Assembly: GCA_013360915.1 (NCBI GenBank)
Contig: JABWAT010000002.1
Span: forward strand, 186,001 to 250,000
Length of the DNA stretch: 64,000 bases
Direction: 5' to 3'
Origin: Bacteroidota bacterium
Lineage (GTDB): Bacteria; Bacteroidota; JABWAT01
The notes under the pieces are model-generated. The model did not search any database and had not been told where the DNA came from. It was given only the letters and a program-made list of their open reading frames with translations. Numbering within the stretch: position 1 is the first letter of the stretch; each line of letters starts with the position of its first letter. Both the position numbers and the translations under genes were made by a program. This document shows, one piece after another, positions 62,533-64,000 of this stretch.

Positions 62533-63137
62533 CACCCGGTGAGCGGATGCAGGATCTTGAACTGAAGATCCAGCACCTGACTGCATTGATTGAACCTGCC
62601 TGGCTGGCGCCGCAACCTTTTCCGGATGAACCCGACCTGAGAAAAGCAGTTGCCCTTGTAAAAACCCTCCGGTTGGTTTCTAAAACGGCCGAGCATCAGG
62701 CTGATCGGCTCGATCGGGATTTCATGCGCCAGAAACGATATGGCTTTGAATTGATTCTGATCATTGGTGCCTCTTGGTATTTGCTCGGGAAGGTGGTCAT
62801 GGTACCCACCATCGCCGCTTTGGTCGTATCGGTATTTCTGGGACTGTTGTTCTTCTGGTTTCTCATTTCAGAAGAAAGACGCCAGTATGACCGTGCCCAC
62901 CGGCGTGAACAGGCCGAACGTCATCTTGCCGAGTCTGATCTGATTGCCCTGAGTCTTGAAAAACAGCAACTTGAACTGGAATTGGGAATTCCGGAACTGA
63001 CAGAAGCCGTTGTGGATGAGTGGATAGAAAACAATCGGTTGTGGCACCTGCATGCAAATGAACGGGCCGCCCTGAATGAATGGAAGCGTGAGTTGAACGA
63101 GTTAAGGCGTCGGTTAAATGAATCTGAAAATCGGTAA
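62529..63137 (+). CDS. Two-TM coiled-coil protein, unknown
   Basis: A 202-aa protein with an N-terminal helical region (1-65). Two adjacent hydrophobic helices follow (about 73-90 and 94-112, FELILIIGASWYLLG and IAALVVSVFLGLLFFWFL). The C-terminal half is a long, charged coiled coil (RREQAERHLAESDLIALSLE, then ELNELRRRLNE). The ends are both probably cytoplasmic. No family recognised. It overlaps the preceding barrel gene by 4 bp (ATGA) and dusB by 20 bp, so it is co-translated with both. Confidence 0.65.
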   Translation: MTPGERMQDLELKIQHLTALIEPAWLAPQPFPDEPDLRKAVALVKTLRLVSKTAEHQADRLDRDFMRQKRYGFELILIIGASWYLLGKVVMVPTIAALVVSVFLGLLFFWFLISEERRQYDRAHRREQAERHLAESDLIALSLEKQQLELELGIPELTEAVVDEWIENNRLWHLHANERAALNEWKRELNELRRRLNESENR

Positions 63138-64000
63138 TCTGTCAATTGATCATGCAGTGGTACTGGCTCCCATGGAAGATGTCACCGATCTGCCATTCCG
63201 CCAGATCTGCCGTGAACACGGTGCGGATATCGTCTACACCGAGTTTGTTCCCTCAGAGGCCATTATCCGCCATATTGCAAAATCCACCCGCAAAATGGAC
63301 ATCTCAGAGGAGGAACGCCCGGTAGCCATCCAGATTTTTGGTAACCAGGTCGAGGTCATGGTCGAAGCAGCACGGCATGCTGAGGCCCTGAAACCCGATT
63401 TTCTCGACATCAACTATGGCTGCCCGGCCAAGAAAGTCGCGGGAAGAGGGGCGGGTAGTGGTCTGCTTTGTGTGCCTGATCTGATGACCGATATAACCCG
63501 GGCCATTGTTTCGGCCCTGAAGATACCTGTGACCGCCAAAACCCGCATTGGCTGGGACGCTTCATCTATCAGCATTCTCGATACCGTTGCCCGGATGGAA
63601 CAATGTGGTATCTCTGCCCTCACCATTCATGGCCGGACCCGTGCACAGATGTTTGACGGACGTGCCGACTGGGAGTGGATCGGAAAAGCCAAAAAGGCGG
63701 CCGGTATCCCCATCATCGGAAACGGGGATATCTCCAACCCTGAATATGCACTTGAAGTACTCAACCGATCGGGTGTGGATGGCCTGATGATCGGGCGTGG
63801 TGCTTACGGAAATCCCTGGATTTTCCAGCGAACAAAAACTTTTATCCAAACCGGCGTGATGCCTCCCGAGCCTGAACTGGAAGAGAAAGTCCTGGTTATG
63901 CTTAGGCACCTGAAATATGCCATTGATTATAAAGGCAACCATGGATTGGTGACCTTCAGGAAGCATTATCACAATTACCTGAAAGGATTCCGTGATGCAG
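63118..64000 (+). CDS. dusB: tRNA-dihydrouridine synthase B, 3' end cut by the window
   Basis: The frame starts at the ATG at 63118 and stays open to the end (294 codons). It is an FMN enzyme reducing uridines in the tRNA D-loop. VLAPMEDVTDLPFRQICRE is the family start, adapting APMAGVTD. FLDINYGCPAKKV carries the catalytic Cys102. KTRIGW, TIHGRTRAQMFDGRADW with the His, IPIIGNGDI and GLMIGRGAYGNPWIF hold the FMN phosphate. The C-terminal RNA-binding domain begins near residue 250 and is incomplete. DusB rather than DusA/C is inferred from the NYGCP and GRGAYGNPW forms. Confidence 0.92.
   Translation, partial: MNLKIGNLSIDHAVVLAPMEDVTDLPFRQICREHGADIVYTEFVPSEAIIRHIAKSTRKMDISEEERPVAIQIFGNQVEVMVEAARHAEALKPDFLDINYGCPAKKVAGRGAGSGLLCVPDLMTDITRAIVSALKIPVTAKTRIGWDASSISILDTVARMEQCGISALTIHGRTRAQMFDGRADWEWIGKAKKAAGIPIIGNGDISNPEYALEVLNRSGVDGLMIGRGAYGNPWIFQRTKTFIQTGVMPPEPELEEKVLVMLRHLKYAIDYKGNHGLVTFRKHYHNYLKGFRDA

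Noticed and set aside
1-64000. CRISPR arrays, insertion sequences or rRNA genes
   Set aside because: No regularly spaced repeats, no transposase-like ORF and no rRNA-like sequence were seen.

Overview
This is about 16.1 kb of the right end of an integrated contractile-tailed prophage, followed by about 48 kb of bacterial chromosome. No rRNA, 16S or marker tree is available. The organism is best placed in the Bacteroidota-Chlorobiota-Rhodothermota (FCB) assemblage. The main evidence is a recurrent promoter of the Bacteroidota -33/-7 type: a T-rich/TTG element, 19-21 nt, then a match to TAnnTTTG. It occurs upstream of at least a dozen genes (exact TAnnTTTG at 23471, 56314 and 59599). Outer-membrane barrels and lipoproteins show a Gram-negative envelope.

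Region 1 (1-16133) is the prophage late region, in canonical order: a lectin-like structural protein, tail sheath, tube, a tail-assembly-chaperone pair that seems to need a ribosomal frameshift, tape measure, an antisense zinc-ribbon membrane 'moron' with its own promoter, baseplate hub, spike/V-like protein, an unknown baseplate protein, a LysM-gp25 fusion, baseplate J, a lectin/gpI-like fusion, and a tail fibre. A HicB-like/HicA-like pair follows. The right boundary is a 47-nt 3' fragment of tRNA-Lys(CTT) (16134-16180) with no 5' half, followed by what is probably the tRNA gene's own terminator. I read this as attR. Integrase, packaging and capsid genes lie to the left, outside the window.

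Region 2 (16.2-39.1 kb) is housekeeping DNA: an SGNH hydrolase with kynureninase; a lipoprotein/outer-membrane barrel pair; two small exported proteins, one LTxxQ-like; gatB; a Cys/Met-metabolism PLP enzyme; tpiA; an HNH protein; a tight cluster trpS-scpA-scpB-pseudouridine synthase-NtrC-type regulator-LolD-like ATPase-nadA-nadB; then a double-Usp protein, upp and dacB. Two genes on the minus strand follow, a membrane-anchored unknown and a CYTH protein.

Region 3 (39.4-54.2 kb) is one long amino-acid operon: ilvB-ilvN-ilvC-leuB-leuA-leuC-leuD-cimA-thrA-thrB-thrC. It makes threonine, leucine, valine and isoleucine, the last through citramalate. Upstream, in an otherwise empty stretch, is a 45-codon ORF (39469-39606) behind a good promoter. 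Leu, Ile, Val and Thr make up more than half of its residues. I interpret it as an attenuation leader peptide that could sense all four end products. This is the most interesting candidate in the window.

Region 4 (54.2-62.5 kb) makes and exports surface polysaccharide: rmlA, a WcaI-like glycosyltransferase, a WecA/MraY-type enzyme with a long extra membrane domain, a Wzi-like barrel, UDP-glucose dehydrogenase, UDP-xylose synthase and a small barrel. The window ends inside dusB.
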